Of a DNA stretch of 12,331 nt, positions 5,594 to 12,331 are shown piece after piece; the stretch's first letter is position 1; each line of letters begins with the position of its first letter. The notes under the pieces are model-generated. The model saw only the letters and a program-made list of their open reading frames with translations, did not search any database and was not told the DNA's origin. A program made the position numbers and the translations under genes. Source of the DNA: SVQP01 sp045606685 (lineage in GTDB: Bacteria; Bacillota; Clostridia; Oscillospirales; CAG-272). The DNA is taken from NCBI GenBank assembly GCA_045606685.1, contig JAZUSJ010000004.1, positions 1 to 12,331 on the forward strand, read 5' to 3'.

Positions 5594-8128
5594 ATGAAAA
5601 AGATCAGATACGGAGTCAAGGGCATGATGTGTGCAGCCTGCGTCAGCCACGTCGAGTGTGCGGCCAAGGCCGTGCTTGGCGAAGGACAGATCGAGTACAC
5701 TGTCAGCCTTTTGACAAACTCTTTGAGCGTAACGTATCCGGATGGATACGGTCAAGGAGATATCAAAAAAATCGAAAAAAAGCTTGCGGCAAAGATCAAG
5801 TCGGCAGGATATGTGCTGATCGAGGATGCCGACCGACAGAATGCGAAGAATAATCAAAAGCAGGATCAGGTCACGCTGGTCAGATTTGTCGTCAGCGCAT
5901 GTCTGACGGGTGCTTTGATGTTTATTTCCATGGGCAACATGTTCGGCGTGCCGTTTTTGCAGTTTTTCTCAGAGCCGGAATATGCGTTGCTGTTCGTCAT
6001 CGTACAGATGATATTGACGCTGCCCGTGCTGATTTTGAACTACGGCTTCTTTTTCCGCGGTTTCCGCGCGCTTTTCCACCTCTCGCCCAATATGGATACC
6101 CTGATCGCCATCGGCTCGTCTGCGGCCTTTATTTACGGCGTGTGGGCGGCTGTGGAGATCGGCATTGCAAGCGCTGCGGGAAACGCCGAGATGCTGCATT
6201 CCTGGATGCATTCGCTGTATCTTGAGTCCTCGGCCATGATCGTCACGCTGGTCTCTCTTGGCAAAATGCTGGAGGGCAGAGCCAAAACCAAGGCGGGCGC
6301 GGCTGTGCGCGCTTTGGCGTCGCTGTTGCCGGATGAGGCAACCGTGCTCAAGGACGGTGAGATGGTGCAAATGCCCATTTCCGAGCTTGTTGTAGGGGAT
6401 GTCGTCATCGTCAAGCAAGGGCAGGCCATTCCCGTGGACGGCACGGTACTGGAAGGACACGGCGGCGTGGACGAATCTCCCTTGAGCGGAGAGAGCATTC
6501 CCGTGGAAAAGAACGTGGGAGATGCGGTCAGCGGTGCCTGCACCTTGGTCAGCGGATATCTGACTGTGCGCGTGGATCGCGTCGGACAGGATACCGCGCT
6601 GCAAAAGATCATCAATCTTTTAGAGGAGGCTGCTTCCTCAAAAGCACCCATTTCGCGCGTGGCCGATAAGGTCAGCAGCATTTTCGTGCCTTGCGTCATG
6701 GGTATTTCGCTGGTCACGGCCATTGTGTGGATGATCGTCACGGGCGGAGATATCAACCAGGCGCTCAGAAATGCCATTTCTGTGCTGGTCATTTCCTGTC
6801 CCTGTGCGCTGGGACTTGCCACACCCACGGCCATTATGGTGGGTACGGGACGCGGCGCGGGCGAAGGCGTGCTGATCAAGAGCGGTGAGGCGCTGGAGGC
6901 CTTGCGGGAAGTGGAATACGTGCTGACGGATAAGACGGGAACGCTGACCGTGGGAAAACCCGTGGTGTCCCAGGTCATAGAATTTGACGAGTTTGACCAA
7001 ACCGAATTGATCAAGTACGCATACGCAGCGGAAAGCCTTTCCGCGCATCCTCTGTCGGCTGCCATCTGCAGCTATGCGCAAGAGAACGGAGCGGAGCTGT
7101 TGCCCGCATCTGATTATGAATCCTTTATCGGACACGGCATTTCTGCCGTCGCAGGCGGCAAAAAAGTGCTTGTCGGCAAGCCTGAGTTTCTGTCGGATCA
7201 CGGTGTCACGATCAAGGACATGCAAATGCTGGTATTCAAAAACTGCCAGCTGCGCGGCCTGACCACGGTTCTGGTATCGGTGGACGGTGTATCGGCAGGA
7301 TTGATCGGCATTTCCGATCCGATCAGAGAGGAGAGCGCAAAAACGGTATCCGAGCTGAAAACCATGGGTATCACCTGCGTCATGCTGACGGGGGACAACC
7401 CGGTCACCGCCAAGGCAATAGCCGAGCAAGCGGGGATTGAGGTCTATCACGCATCGCTTTTGCCCGATGATAAGGAAAGGATGATCCGCGAATACTGTCA
7501 AAAGGGAAAAACAGCCATGGTGGGCGACGGCATCAATGACGCACCCGCGCTTGCGCGTGCAAATATCGGTATTGCCATCGGCTCGGGTACCGAGGTCGCG
7601 ATTGATTCGGCTGACGTGGTGCTTTCCAAAAATTCGCTGTACGGTGTGGTGCAAGCCATCAGACTGTCGCATGAAACAGTCAGGATCATCAAGCAAAATC
7701 TTTTCTGGGCGCTGATCTATAACAGCATCTGCATTCCGCTTGCAGCAGGCGTGCTTGCGCCCGTGGGTATTGTGCTGAATCCCATGATCGCCTCGGTGGC
7801 CATGAGCTTTTCCTCGGTCAGCGTGGTGCTCAATTCGTTAAGACTCAGAAAACCCCTCAATGATTGGAGCGGTGCATTATATATTATTTTTCACAGAAGG
7901 AGAAGAAAAAAGCATATGGCAGAACAAATTATCGTATTGGACGTGCAGGGCATGATGTGTCAGAAGTGCGTCGCACACGTCAAAAAGGCACTTGAAGGCA
8001 CAAAGGGTGTAAAGTCGGTTGAGGTCGATCTGGATACCAACACCGCAACCGTAACGTATACGGGCAAGAAGCCGGAGGATCTGGCCAAAAACGTGACCGA
8101 AGAGGGATACGTCGCAAAGATCAGATAA
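5594..8128 (+). CDS. copA: Cu(I)-exporting P1B-type ATPase CopA, in-frame with a C-terminal CopZ-like domain
   Basis: Membrane ATPase that exports Cu(I) from the cytoplasm. Seen, numbered from the ATG at 5594: an N-terminal HMA domain with GMMCAACVSHVE (residues 10-21); membrane segments around 97-115, 131-150, 165-190 and 205-222; actuator motif LSGES (297-301, TGE-type); a pair of segments around 362-405 with the ion site CPC (402-404); the phosphorylated D446 in DKTGT; HP (485-486); TGDN (599-602); GDGINDAP (644-651); and the last two helices with YN (709-710) and MSFSS (737-741), the Cu(I)-type residues. A normal CopA would end near residue 752-760. Here the frame continues through an Arg-rich junction (768-773) into a second HMA domain, 844 residues in all. 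Start: the ATG is preferred. TTG at 5588 is better spaced from AAAAGAG, and the frame is open from GTG 5573, so the true start may be slightly upstream. Confidence 0.93.
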   Translation: MKKIRYGVKGMMCAACVSHVECAAKAVLGEGQIEYTVSLLTNSLSVTYPDGYGQGDIKKIEKKLAAKIKSAGYVLIEDADRQNAKNNQKQDQVTLVRFVVSACLTGALMFISMGNMFGVPFLQFFSEPEYALLFVIVQMILTLPVLILNYGFFFRGFRALFHLSPNMDTLIAIGSSAAFIYGVWAAVEIGIASAAGNAEMLHSWMHSLYLESSAMIVTLVSLGKMLEGRAKTKAGAAVRALASLLPDEATVLKDGEMVQMPISELVVGDVVIVKQGQAIPVDGTVLEGHGGVDESPLSGESIPVEKNVGDAVSGACTLVSGYLTVRVDRVGQDTALQKIINLLEEAASSKAPISRVADKVSSIFVPCVMGISLVTAIVWMIVTGGDINQALRNAISVLVISCPCALGLATPTAIMVGTGRGAGEGVLIKSGEALEALREVEYVLTDKTGTLTVGKPVVSQVIEFDEFDQTELIKYAYAAESLSAHPLSAAICSYAQENGAELLPASDYESFIGHGISAVAGGKKVLVGKPEFLSDHGVTIKDMQMLVFKNCQLRGLTTVLVSVDGVSAGLIGISDPIREESAKTVSELKTMGITCVMLTGDNPVTAKAIAEQAGIEVYHASLLPDDKERMIREYCQKGKTAMVGDGINDAPALARANIGIAIGSGTEVAIDSADVVLSKNSLYGVVQAIRLSHETVRIIKQNLFWALIYNSICIPLAAGVLAPVGIVLNPMIASVAMSFSSVSVVLNSLRLRKPLNDWSGALYIIFHRRRRKKHMAEQIIVLDVQGMMCQKCVAHVKKALEGTKGVKSVEVDLDTNTATVTYTGKKPEDLAKNVTEEGYVAKIR
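7916..8128 (+). CDS. copZ: CopZ-like copper chaperone (internal start within the copA frame)
   Basis: 70-residue HMA-domain protein, exactly the size of free-standing CopZ, which carries Cu(I) to CopA or a copper sensor. Seen: strand EQIIVLDV, then GMMCQKCVAHV with the MxCxxC Cu(I) site (residues 14-17), then helix/strand segments ending in EEGYVAKIR. It lies in the same frame as copA with no stop between, but AGAAGGAG (7895-7902) and an ATG at 7916 are placed as for a separate gene; the 13-base spacer is slightly long. Internal initiation could make free CopZ, read-through from copA could make a fused domain, or both. If the missing stop is a sequencing error, this is simply a separate copZ. 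Confidence 0.75.
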   Translation: MAEQIIVLDVQGMMCQKCVAHVKKALEGTKGVKSVEVDLDTNTATVTYTGKKPEDLAKNVTEEGYVAKIR

Positions 8129-8135
8129 AATACAG

Positions 8136-8164
8136 AAAAAAGCCCTTGCAAAGGGCTTTTTTTT
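8136..8164 (+). terminator. Intrinsic terminator after copA/copZ
   Basis: A 7-bp GC-rich stem AGCCCTT/AAGGGCT with a GCA loop (8141-8157), flanked by an A-run before and eight T's counting from the stem end. It begins 7 bp after the stop codon. The A-run would let it work in both directions, though no convergent gene needs that. Confidence 0.9.
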
Positions 8165-8174
8165 GTGTTATAAT
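8146..8174 (+). promoter_or_regulatory. Probable maf promoter overlapping the terminator
   Basis: TTGCAA (8146-8151) lies in the loop and stem of the copZ terminator, followed by a 17-bp spacer and a perfect TATAAT (8169-8174). Hexamers and spacing are identical to those of the copA promoter. It would start a transcript about 50 bp before maf that probably continues into mreB and mrdA, since no terminator is seen between them. Confidence 0.55.
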
Positions 8175-8233
8175 TATCATTGGATTATTATGGATAGATA
8201 TACTTATTTTCAAGACAGGAGCAGACGATAGAT

Positions 8234-8842
8234 ATGCAGGTTATTCTGGCATCCAAATCACCGCGAAGAAAAGAAATACTCCAAACCTTGGGCATTTCCT
8301 TTACCATTGTGACCGCCGATACGGACGAGAGCAGCGATCAGACCGATCCCGCGCTGCTTGTCGAGCAGCTTTCCTTGCAAAAGGCGCAGGACGTGTTGCA
8401 CGTGTTGGAAAAAAAGGGAGAATTGCTGCCGGATACGCTGATCATCGCATCCGATACGGTGGTGGCACTCAACGGTGAGATTCTGGGTAAGCCAAAGGAT
8501 CGCGAGGACGCGCGTCGCATGATCAACGGGCTGCAGAATACTGCGCATCACGTGCTTTCGGGCATTGCGTTTTGCTATTATGACGCGCAGGGCAATCAAA
8601 AACAGGCTGTATCACACGCATCGACCGCCGTGCATTTCGGGCCTATGAGCAAGGATGACGTCCAGCTTTATTTAGATTCGGGCGAGCCGTACGATAAGGC
8701 GGGCGCATATGCCATTCAAGGGCTTGCAGGCAGATGGATCACGGGCATCGAGGGGGATTATTTCAACGTCGTCGGCCTGCCGGTCAACGTCATGTGCGAG
8801 CTTGCAAAGCAGGCGTTTGGGATTGATCTGTTGAGACTATAA
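8234..8842 (+). CDS. maf: Maf-family nucleoside triphosphate pyrophosphatase
   Basis: 202-residue cytoplasmic enzyme of the Maf family, which hydrolyses (often modified) dTTP/UTP to the monophosphate plus pyrophosphate; overexpression in Bacillus blocks septation. Seen: LASKSPRRKEIL (residues 5-16), the nucleotide-binding N-terminal motif; SDTVV (73-77) with the catalytic Asp 74; GKPKDREDA (85-93); GEPYDKAGAYAIQG (150-163), whose K and Q suit the dTTP/UTP subgroup; and GDYFNVVGLP (174-183). Length is typical. The ATG at 8234 has AGGAG 12 bases upstream. In Bacillus, maf also lies just upstream of mreB, which supports the identification. Confidence 0.95.
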   Translation: MQVILASKSPRRKEILQTLGISFTIVTADTDESSDQTDPALLVEQLSLQKAQDVLHVLEKKGELLPDTLIIASDTVVALNGEILGKPKDREDARRMINGLQNTAHHVLSGIAFCYYDAQGNQKQAVSHASTAVHFGPMSKDDVQLYLDSGEPYDKAGAYAIQGLAGRWITGIEGDYFNVVGLPVNVMCELAKQAFGIDLLRL

Positions 8843-8931
8843 TATCAAAAGCTGAATCAAATTGTTTTCGGGCGGGAGGATGATATCCCCCCTACGAAGA
8901 ATTTTTCGCGAAAGGAGGGAGAGTTTTTTTC

Positions 8932-9939
8932 ATGGCACGACATCTCGGTATCGATCTCGGTACGTCCAATACACGTTTCTGGCTCAAGGAAAAAGGCATA
9001 CTTTTGCGCTCTCCCTCTGCCGTTTCTATAGAAAATAAAACGAGAAAGGTGGTCTGCGTGGGCAGCGATGCCAGACGCATGGTGGGCAAAACGCCCGTAC
9101 ACCTTTCTGCATACCGCCCCATTCAAAACAGCGTGGTGACCAACGTGGAGGTCACTGCCACCATGCTGCACGAATTTTTTGAGCGCACCAACTGCACGGG
9201 CTTTTTCAATAAACCCATCGTGCTGGCAGCAGGTCCTTATCGAATGAGCGATGCCGAAAAGCTGGTGTTTGAAACCACCATTCTGGATGCGGGAGCAAAA
9301 TCGGTTGCCCTGATCGAAGCGCCTTTAGCCGCTGCGCTTGGCGCGGGACTGCGCATTTACGAGCCGCGCGGCTGCATGATCTGTGATATCGGCGGCGGCA
9401 CGACAGAGATCGCGGTGATCAGCTCGGGCGGCATCGTGCGTGCAAAATCCTTGCGCGTGGGCGGGGATCAGTTTGATCAATCCATTATCAATTACTGTAA
9501 GTACCGCAAGGATCTCATCGTAGGTGACACGGCTGCCGAAATGGCAAAGCGTCAGCTGGCGGTTGCCACGTCCGATATTGACCGCGGCTCCATGCAAATT
9601 TTCGGCCGCAACGTGCGTACAGGCCTTGCCACCACCCAGACCATCGTGTCGGGTGAGGTCTGCCAGGCGCTGCGCGCTCCCATTGAGGCCATCATCCGTG
9701 CCATCATTACCACGATTGAAGAAACTCCCCCCGAAATTGCAGGTGATATTTTTGATTTTGGTATCATGCTGACGGGCGGCGGTGCCAATATTCCCGGGCT
9801 GGCTGCCCTGATCAGTAAGCATGCGGGATTGCGCGTCACGGTTGCCAAATCCCCCACAGACTCGGTTTGTCTGGGACTTGGTAAGTTTATCGAAAACCCC
9901 AAGCTGGTCTCCAAGCAGCTGATCTACAGATCGAGGTGA
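8932..9939 (+). CDS. mreB: MreB-like rod-shape-determining actin homologue
   Basis: 335-residue bacterial actin, the usual MreB length, expected to form membrane-bound filaments that guide lateral wall synthesis. Seen: phosphate-1 GIDLGTSNT (residues 6-14); phosphate-2 CDIGGGTTEIAVIS (151-164); TPPEIAGDIFDFGIMLTGGGANIPGL (265-290), the adenosine motif; and SVCLGLGKFIEN (311-322). Odd: the EEPxAAA motif of most MreBs reads EAPLAAA (129-135), so the glutamate just before the proline, aligned with the catalytic Glu of Hsp70-type ATPases, is Ala130. A divergent paralogue with reduced ATPase activity is therefore possible. The ATG at 8932 follows AAAGGAGGGAGAG, with a perfect TTTCGCGAAA palindrome (8904-8913) just ahead. 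mrdA follows 4 bp later. Confidence 0.9.
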   Translation: MARHLGIDLGTSNTRFWLKEKGILLRSPSAVSIENKTRKVVCVGSDARRMVGKTPVHLSAYRPIQNSVVTNVEVTATMLHEFFERTNCTGFFNKPIVLAAGPYRMSDAEKLVFETTILDAGAKSVALIEAPLAAALGAGLRIYEPRGCMICDIGGGTTEIAVISSGGIVRAKSLRVGGDQFDQSIINYCKYRKDLIVGDTAAEMAKRQLAVATSDIDRGSMQIFGRNVRTGLATTQTIVSGEVCQALRAPIEAIIRAIITTIEETPPEIAGDIFDFGIMLTGGGANIPGLAALISKHAGLRVTVAKSPTDSVCLGLGKFIENPKLVSKQLIYRSR

Positions 9940-9943
9940 GTCG

Positions 9944-12034
9944 ATGCGCAACACCAAAATCCAATACAGAATTTACATTTTAGCAGGCATTTTTTGCGTC
10001 GTCTGTCTTTTATATATCTTTTGTCTTGCGGGCATCGTGCTGACGGGCGAAAAAAAGCAGGTGCAGGATCATACCTTTACATACGTCACGGTCAACGCCG
10101 CACGCGGACAGATCTACGACCGCAACGGTGTGCCGCTTGTCACGAATCAATATATATATAATCTTGTGCTGGACGATCAGACCTTGCCCGACGATGATTA
10201 CGAGCGCAATAAGGCACTTTTGACGCTCTTGCACTATTTCAATCATTCGGAAGAGGCAGAAAAACGCACCGAGGATATGTATCCCTTTGTGGGCGAGTAT
10301 CCGAGTCTTTACTACGTAGAGGCCGTGCGCCAGGATTCCACGCTGCGCTATCGCCTGTTGCGCAGAATTGCGGCAAACGAAATGGAGGATGGCGTCAAGG
10401 AGCATACGGTAGCGGCGCTGGAGGCGTATTATGCCGAAAATCCGGACGAGTTTCCCACCCCTGCGGAGATCGCGCAGTTTTACATGAAAAAATACGGGCT
10501 GGACGAGCAAAGCAAGGATCACAATCTGTATACAAATGAGCAGATTTCGGCTCTTTTGCGCCTGTATTACGATATGGAGTGCAACAATTTCGGTTGGCTC
10601 AATCAGTATACGCTGGCCTCGGATATTTCGCTTTCGCTGATCGCGCAGATCAAAGAGCGTGCCATTCCCGGCGTTGCCTTTACGTACGACGTGCAAAGAC
10701 ACTATGAATACCCCGGCTATGCCTCGCACATTCTCGGAACGATCGGAGAGATCTATGCCGAGGATTGGGAGTATTACAAGGAGCTTGGCTACAATATGAA
10801 CGATATTGTGGGCATTTCGGGCTGTGAATACGCGTTTGAAAGCTATTTGCGCGGCATCAGTGGCACAAAGGTGCTGGAATTTGACGCAAGGGGCAATTTG
10901 GTTGACGAATACTATGAAAAAGAGCCGATCGCGGGCAAGGACGTGTATCTGACCATTGATATAGAGCTGCAGATGGCAGCCGAGGACGGCCTTGCTGAAA
11001 ACGTGCAGTATATCCGTGACAGCGGACGAAATCCGGATTGCGAATCGGGTGCGCTTGTTGCCATGGAACCCAATACGGGTGAGGTGCTGGCCATTGCCTC
11101 TTATCCTACGTTTGATCTGACTACGTATAATCTCAATTACTCGGATCTGTATGCCGATCCCGCGCGTCCGCTCTATAACCGCGCCTTGCAGGGACTTTAC
11201 GCACCCGGCTCGACCTTTAAGCTGGGTATGGTGGTCGCAGGTATGCAGGAGAACGTGGTAGACGCGTCCACTTCCTTGCTGTGCGAGGGAACCTATACGG
11301 GGCTTGGCAGCGGCTATCAGCCCAAATGCACGGGTGTGCATGGCAATATTTCTGCCGCAAATGCCATCTGCGTGTCGTGTAACTGCTATTTTTATGAGCT
11401 TGGCAGACAGCTTGGCATTGAATATATGAATCAATACTGCCGTTTTTACGGCCTTGGACAAAAGACGGGCGTGGAGCTTTACGAGGAGGTCGGCATTCTG
11501 GCAGGGGAGGAATACCGCGAGCAAAACGGCCTTGCCACCTGGCAGCCGGGCGATACCATTGTAGCCGCCATCGGACAGTCGGATAATTCCTTTACTCCCA
11601 TTCAGATCGCGTCCTACGTTTGCACCGTGCTAAACGGCGGCACGCGTTATTCCTCGCATCTTCTGCACTCGGTCAATACGTATTTTACCAATGAAACCGT
11701 CAAATTCGTGCAGCCGCAGGTGCTGTCCGAGCTTTCGATTGCGGATAACACGCTGGATACCGTCAAGCTCGGGATGAAAATGATGGTGGAGGAAAGCTAC
11801 ACGGTCAGCAATTTCATGCGAAACGTGCCTGTGATCGTAGGCGGTAAGACGGGTACGGCACAGATCGGTGCCGGCAAGATCGACAACGCGCTGTTCGTGT
11901 GTGCAGCACCCTATGATAACCCCGAGATCGTGATTTCCGTGGTCATTGAAAACGGTGCGGGCGGCACGTATTCCTCGCTCAGCGCAGCACGCGTCCTGGA
12001 GGCGTATTACGCAAAGGATATTCAAGCGGAGTAA
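9944..12034 (+). CDS. mrdA: Penicillin-binding protein 2 (elongasome transpeptidase)
   Basis: 696-residue class B PBP that cross-links peptidoglycan during elongation with RodA and MreB. Seen: a single N-terminal membrane anchor (about residues 9-33) after a short basic cytoplasmic start; the pedestal motif RGQIYDRNG (54-62); a long, acidic insertion-rich N-terminal module (about 75-320, with GYASHILGTIGEI at 258-270); and a transpeptidase domain (about 330-690) with STFK (423-426, nucleophile S423), SCN (478-480) and KTGTAQ (635-640). No PASTA domain follows, so PBP2 rather than SpoVD/PBP2x is preferred. GAGGTGA, overlapping the mreB stop, is its ribosome binding site. Direct pairing with mreB supports a wall-elongation role. 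Confidence 0.92.
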   Translation: MRNTKIQYRIYILAGIFCVVCLLYIFCLAGIVLTGEKKQVQDHTFTYVTVNAARGQIYDRNGVPLVTNQYIYNLVLDDQTLPDDDYERNKALLTLLHYFNHSEEAEKRTEDMYPFVGEYPSLYYVEAVRQDSTLRYRLLRRIAANEMEDGVKEHTVAALEAYYAENPDEFPTPAEIAQFYMKKYGLDEQSKDHNLYTNEQISALLRLYYDMECNNFGWLNQYTLASDISLSLIAQIKERAIPGVAFTYDVQRHYEYPGYASHILGTIGEIYAEDWEYYKELGYNMNDIVGISGCEYAFESYLRGISGTKVLEFDARGNLVDEYYEKEPIAGKDVYLTIDIELQMAAEDGLAENVQYIRDSGRNPDCESGALVAMEPNTGEVLAIASYPTFDLTTYNLNYSDLYADPARPLYNRALQGLYAPGSTFKLGMVVAGMQENVVDASTSLLCEGTYTGLGSGYQPKCTGVHGNISAANAICVSCNCYFYELGRQLGIEYMNQYCRFYGLGQKTGVELYEEVGILAGEEYREQNGLATWQPGDTIVAAIGQSDNSFTPIQIASYVCTVLNGGTRYSSHLLHSVNTYFTNETVKFVQPQVLSELSIADNTLDTVKLGMKMMVEESYTVSNFMRNVPVIVGGKTGTAQIGAGKIDNALFVCAAPYDNPEIVISVVIENGAGGTYSSLSAARVLEAYYAKDIQAE

Positions 12035-12094
12035 AAGTAAAAAACAATTTTAAAAAAAAGGTCGAGAAAATTTGAAAGCAATATTAGCGGTAAA

Positions 12095-12137
12095 AGCAGG
12101 AATTTGTTCTAAAATGAGCAAATTCCTGCTGTTTTTC
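12095..12137 (+). terminator. Intrinsic terminator after mrdA
   Basis: A perfect 12-bp inverted repeat, AGCAGGAATTTG (12095-12106) and CAAATTCCTGCT (12119-12130), with a 12-base loop, then GTTTTT. It lies 60 bp past the mrdA stop and closes the maf-mreB-mrdA unit. The loop is longer than usual. Confidence 0.8.
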
Positions 12138-12189
12138 TATCAATATAGTTTCATTCACGATATAGAACTTTTCCGATATGTTCGGACAG

Positions 12190-12310
12190 CCCCTTCCCCT
12201 CGCTACGCTACGCAGCGAGGAACCCCTTCCCGTGCGGGGACGGCTTATTGTAAGTTGCCCTGATCAAAGAGCGTCACAAGACGGAGAACTTAAAAAGCTC
12301 CCATAAGGGA
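12190..12310. repeat. GC-rich palindromic repeat-like region, right edge of window
   Basis: The final ~190 bp hold no convincing gene. Within them are a perfect 7-bp stem CCTCGCT/AGCGAGG (12198-12220, 9-base loop), a 9-bp direct repeat CCCCTTCCC at 12190-12198 and 12223-12231, the latter running into a small CCC-GTGC-GGG hairpin, and TCCC-ATAA-GGGA at 12299-12310. Base composition changes sharply from the AT-rich terminator before it. This looks like a dispersed intergenic palindromic repeat (REP/MITE-like), but no second copy lies in this window to prove it. Confidence 0.4.
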
Positions 12311-12331
12311 AAAGTCAACGAAACGGATGCG

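Noticed and set aside
12072..12263. 63-codon open frame after mrdA starting with TTG
   Set aside because: It runs through the intrinsic terminator and the palindromic repeat, has no ribosome binding site and no recognisable domain.
1..12331. CRISPR array, tRNA, rRNA, insertion sequence or toxin-antitoxin pair
   Set aside because: No regularly spaced repeats, no structured RNA gene, no transposase-like frame and no small paired genes were seen.

Overview
The window is a chromosomal replication-origin region of a Gram-positive-type bacterium. I infer Bacillota, most likely a member of Clostridia. The reasons are the gene order dnaA-dnaN-recF-remB-gyrB, a remB-type DUF370 gene between recF and gyrB, strong AGGAG-type ribosome binding sites, sigma-A-like promoters and an apparently moderate GC content. 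No species can be named from the sequence alone.

Left half, minus strand (1-5375): dnaA is transcribed leftwards, followed by a 318-bp gap, then dnaN, recF, remB and the first 365 codons of gyrB, which runs off the left edge. dnaN, recF, remB and gyrB are 4-25 bp apart and look like one operon for clamp, gap repair, a small DNA-binding regulator and gyrase. The dnaA-dnaN gap holds three sites with the sequence TTTTCCACA (a DnaA-box variant), a fourth degenerate one and a triplet run resembling the DnaA-trio. It is therefore the best candidate for oriC.

Centre (5376-5593): a divergent, very AT-rich intergenic region with a promoter towards dnaA and one towards the copper gene. It has no good DnaA box.

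Right half, plus strand (5594-12034): a Cu(I)-exporting P1B ATPase is joined in frame, with no stop codon, to a CopZ-like metallochaperone domain that keeps its own Shine-Dalgarno sequence and ATG. A strong intrinsic terminator follows. A promoter overlapping that terminator appears to drive maf, then mreB and mrdA (PBP2). The last two are 4 bp apart and form a rod-shape/cell-wall elongation unit; mreC and mreD are not between them. An intrinsic terminator ends the unit, and the last ~190 bp are non-coding with small GC-rich palindromes that look like a dispersed repeat.

Almost everything here is conserved housekeeping. The points most worth checking are the CopA-CopZ in-frame fusion, the loss of the usual catalytic glutamate in MreB, and the compact oriC architecture. 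I see no clear undescribed multi-gene system.
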